DNA of 7,425 nucleotides from Candidatus Dadabacteria bacterium UBA2774 (GTDB taxonomy: Bacteria > Desulfobacterota_D > UBA1144 > Nemesobacterales > UBA2774), in NCBI GenBank assembly GCA_002352485.1, contig DEIM01000203.1, forward strand, positions 1 through 7,425, read 5' to 3'. Positions within the stretch are counted from its first letter, which is position 1, and each line of letters opens with the position of its first letter. A program made the translations under genes and the position numbers. The notes beneath the pieces are model-generated. The model did not search any database. It saw only the letters and a program-made list of their open reading frames with translations, and was not told the origin of the DNA. Positions 6,106 through 7,425 of the stretch are shown piece by piece.

Positions 6106-6112
6106 TAAGGAG
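6106..6112 (+). promoter_or_regulatory. Ribosome-binding site of the dehydrogenase gene
   Basis: TAAGGAG, 9 nt before the ATG at 6122. It is a strong site and supports this start. Confidence 0.85.
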
Positions 6113-6121
6113 ACCATAACC

Positions 6122-6883
6122 ATGAAGCTTCAAGACAAAGTAGCGTTAATCACAGGTGGAAGCCTCGGCCTGGGTAAAGCAACAGCGTTCCTATTCGCTA
6201 AAGAAGGGGCCAAAGTCATCATTACCGGAAGGACAGAAAGTAAACTCCAGGAAACAGTTGAAGAGGCAAAAAAACAAGGACTTGAGATTGATTATTTGGT
6301 CGGAGACGTTTCAGATGAACCGAGGACCATTGAAACTGTCGAGCACATTTTAGATAAGTACGGTAAAATCGACATTCTATTTAATAACGCCGGTGTGCTT
6401 TATCTCGGAACAACCCACGAAACCGATACAGAGATATGGGATAAAACATTCGCAATTAACGTAAGAGGCACATACTTAATGTCTAAGCACGTCATACCCC
6501 ATATGTTAGAGAAAGGTTACGGCGTGATCGTTAACAACTCCTCAATTCTTGGACTAAAGGCAGTACCGGGCGTAGCGGCATACAACGCTAGCAAGGGCGC
6601 GGTGACACAGCTCACGCGCAGCACGGCGCTTGAATATGCGGACAAGGGGATCCGAGTAAACGCCATCTGCCCGGGAACAATCGTGACCCCTATGGTTGAC
6701 GGCTTGCTGGATGCTATGCCGGATAGAGACGGGGCTGAGGAGCTTTTCAAGTCATTCCATCCAATAGGAAGATTTGGAACACCGGATGAAATCGCCCATG
6801 CGGTGCTATTCCTATGTGACGACAATGTGGCATTTATGACCGGCACGATGTTATCCGTAGACGGCGGCTGGGTTGCCAGATAG
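6122..6883 (+). CDS. Classical short-chain dehydrogenase/reductase (SDR)
   Basis: A 253-residue cytoplasmic NAD(P)-dependent oxidoreductase of normal length for classical SDRs. Visible marks: cofactor motif TGGSLGLG (11-18); Arg37 after beta-2 (ITGRTESKL), with no acidic residue there, which leans towards NADP(H); GDV (61-63) at the adenine pocket; NNAG (88-91); Asn113 in NVRG; catalytic Ser141 (VNNSSILG); and Tyr154 with Lys158 in YNASKGA. PG at 184-185 and the C-terminal GTMLSVDGGW complete the pattern. All four catalytic-tetrad residues are present. It resembles FabG-type 3-oxoacyl-ACP reductases and sugar or alcohol dehydrogenases about equally. Neither the sequence nor its neighbours names a substrate. 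It has its own Shine-Dalgarno and probable -10, so it is likely expressed alone. Confidence 0.94.
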   Translation: MKLQDKVALITGGSLGLGKATAFLFAKEGAKVIITGRTESKLQETVEEAKKQGLEIDYLVGDVSDEPRTIETVEHILDKYGKIDILFNNAGVLYLGTTHETDTEIWDKTFAINVRGTYLMSKHVIPHMLEKGYGVIVNNSSILGLKAVPGVAAYNASKGAVTQLTRSTALEYADKGIRVNAICPGTIVTPMVDGLLDAMPDRDGAEELFKSFHPIGRFGTPDEIAHAVLFLCDDNVAFMTGTMLSVDGGWVAR

Positions 6884-6912
6884 TTTTATAAAATCTTCGT
6901 ATTGTTGATTTA

Positions 6913-6930
6913 GCAGCCGTATTAAGCTGC
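6913..6930 (+). other. Small stem-loop after the dehydrogenase gene
   Basis: GCAGC (6913-6917) pairs with GCTGC (6926-6930) around 8 nt. It is too short, and lacks the T-run needed for a convincing intrinsic terminator. An AT-only palindrome TTTTATAAAA (6884-6893) directly follows the stop codon. Together they are the only structure in the first part of this 145-nt gap. Confidence 0.25.
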
Positions 6931-6954
6931 ATGGAGACAATTTTCACCTGCGAC

Positions 6955-6984
6955 TGGACAATCGTATCCGTTTGTAGGTATATA
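6955..6984 (+). promoter_or_regulatory. Possible promoter of the small exported protein gene
   Basis: TGGACA (6955-6960, five of six bases of the -35 consensus) is followed at 18 bp by TATATA (6979-6984), a four-of-six -10 in a run of alternating T and A. The exact -10 is uncertain because TATATT (6983-6988) matches better but lies too far away. The leader would be about 40 nt. Confidence 0.35.
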
Positions 6985-7028
6985 TATTGAGAATAAGGAA
7001 AACCGGATATAAAGAGGAGAATGGAAAA

Positions 7029-7352
7029 ATGAGATTTATAACAACACTTACACTAGCTTTGGTAATTACGCTTAGCCTGCTAACAGTAAGCAGTCATGCA
7101 AAGAATTACTTTCCGCTTACACCATCTCAAAAACACTTCACAGCCATCATAGTCCAGCTCAAGACCTTCAGGTCTGTAGAGTGGGAGTCACCTGTCTCTA
7201 TGTGGGTGCAAGTTCCTTCAAGTCAGAGGAGCCGTGCACAGGAGCTTGCCAACACAATTGAAGACAGAGCAAGAGACGCGCTGAAACAAGCCTTCTGCGT
7301 TCATATATACGTTAAGAAGGGAGAAAGCTTAGCACGCTCCTGCGTATATTAA
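7029..7352 (+). CDS. Small exported protein of unknown function
   Basis: I do not recognise this 107-residue protein. It opens with a clear Sec signal peptide: MRF, a hydrophobic core from about residue 4 to 20, and a probable cleavage after Ala24 (SSHA-K). The mature part is about 83 residues. By eye it alternates beta-like stretches (about 38-47 and 56-63), an amphipathic helix rich in Arg, Glu and Ala (about 65-88), and beta-like ends (89-96, 101-106). Two cysteines, Cys90 and Cys105, are suitably placed for a disulfide across the last strands. No lipobox Cys follows the signal, so it should be a soluble periplasmic or secreted protein. The Shine-Dalgarno AGAGGAG (7013-7019) lies 9 nt before the ATG. 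The same frame reaches back to a TTG at 6987, but that start has no such site and would add a polar stretch before the signal. It is well separated from the dehydrogenase gene and probably has its own promoter. Confidence 0.78.
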   Translation: MRFITTLTLALVITLSLLTVSSHAKNYFPLTPSQKHFTAIIVQLKTFRSVEWESPVSMWVQVPSSQRSRAQELANTIEDRARDALKQAFCVHIYVKKGESLARSCVY

Positions 7353-7380
7353 GGTTAATCTCTCTAAAGGAAACAACCTT
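7351..7380 (+). terminator. Weak inverted repeat after the small exported protein gene
   Basis: AAGGTT (7351-7356, starting within the stop codon) and AACCTT (7375-7380) are perfect reverse complements with an 18-nt loop. The following bases, GTTTG, are a poor T-run. It may mark the transcript end but is not a textbook intrinsic terminator. Confidence 0.3.
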
Positions 7381-7399
7381 GTTTGAAGCTTAAAAAGGT

Positions 7400-7425
7400 G
7401 TCATTGCGAAGGAGCGCAGCGACTG
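7400..7425. repeat. One arm of a dispersed intergenic palindromic repeat, cut by the window edge
   Basis: The last 26 bases begin GTCATTGCGAAGGAGCGCAG and end in CGACTG. This resembles a repeat type I recall from intergenic DNA of many bacteria, whose forms begin GTCATTGCGAG, continue with GAGCGAAGCGA-like bases and end in GCAATCTC, so that ATTGC and GCAAT pair as a hairpin. The partner arm would lie just outside the window. Recognition is from memory of the motif, and half the element is missing. Confidence 0.55.

Noticed and set aside
7021..7032. Tiny ATG-GAA-AAA-TGA frame overlapping the start of the small exported protein
   Set aside because: Its ATG is only 1 nt from the Shine-Dalgarno, too close for initiation, so it is unlikely to be a translated leader peptide.
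1..7425. CRISPR array, tRNA, rRNA, insertion sequence, toxin-antitoxin or phage-defence system
   Set aside because: No regularly spaced repeats, tRNA-like folds, transposase frames, terminal inverted repeats or paired small toxin/antitoxin genes were found on either strand. The genes present are housekeeping or regulatory families.

Overview
The window reads as chromosomal DNA of a Gram-negative bacterium with moderate GC content. The evidence is a prepilin peptidase, a sigma54-type response regulator, a HemY-type protoporphyrinogen oxidase and a small exported protein with a Sec signal. The gene set would suit a deltaproteobacterial-type lineage (Desulfobacterota, Dadabacteria and relatives). 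That placement is a guess from gene style and from a dispersed-repeat fragment at the right edge; nothing in the window is a taxonomic marker.

Layout. (1) Plus strand, 3-4817: the 3' end of an A24 prepilin peptidase, a membrane sensor histidine kinase, an NtrC-family sigma54 activator whose start overlaps the kinase end by 29 nt, and then hemG (hemY-type). The kinase and regulator are one translationally coupled two-component system. The adjacent peptidase makes type IV pilus or type II secretion genes a reasonable guess for its targets, but no target promoter is visible. (2) Minus strand, 5969-4825: a SlyD-like FKBP prolyl isomerase followed by a DUF4126 membrane protein. hemG and the DUF4126 gene meet tail to tail with 7 nt between them. 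(3) Plus strand, 6122-7352: a classical short-chain dehydrogenase/reductase, then a 107-residue exported protein of unknown function. (4) The last 26 nt look like one arm of a dispersed intergenic palindromic repeat, cut by the window edge.

Regulation. The clearest promoter lies on the minus strand before the DUF4126 gene: TTGATA, a 17-bp spacer, then TATACT. Three copies of an AGA(A)TACCCC element surround it: one upstream of the -35, one inside the spacer and one in the early leader. This looks like an operator array and is the most interesting non-coding signal here. The FKBP gene has an extended -10 promoter. For three genes (DUF4126, FKBP, small exported protein) the longest open frame starts at GTG or TTG within or ahead of the Shine-Dalgarno sequence; the real ATG lies just downstream.

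I see no CRISPR array, insertion sequence, phage gene, tRNA or rRNA, and no multi-gene system that looks undescribed. Most of the window is ordinary housekeeping and regulatory sequence. The points worth following are the three-copy promoter element, the small exported protein, the palindrome and hairpin before the kinase, and the edge repeat.
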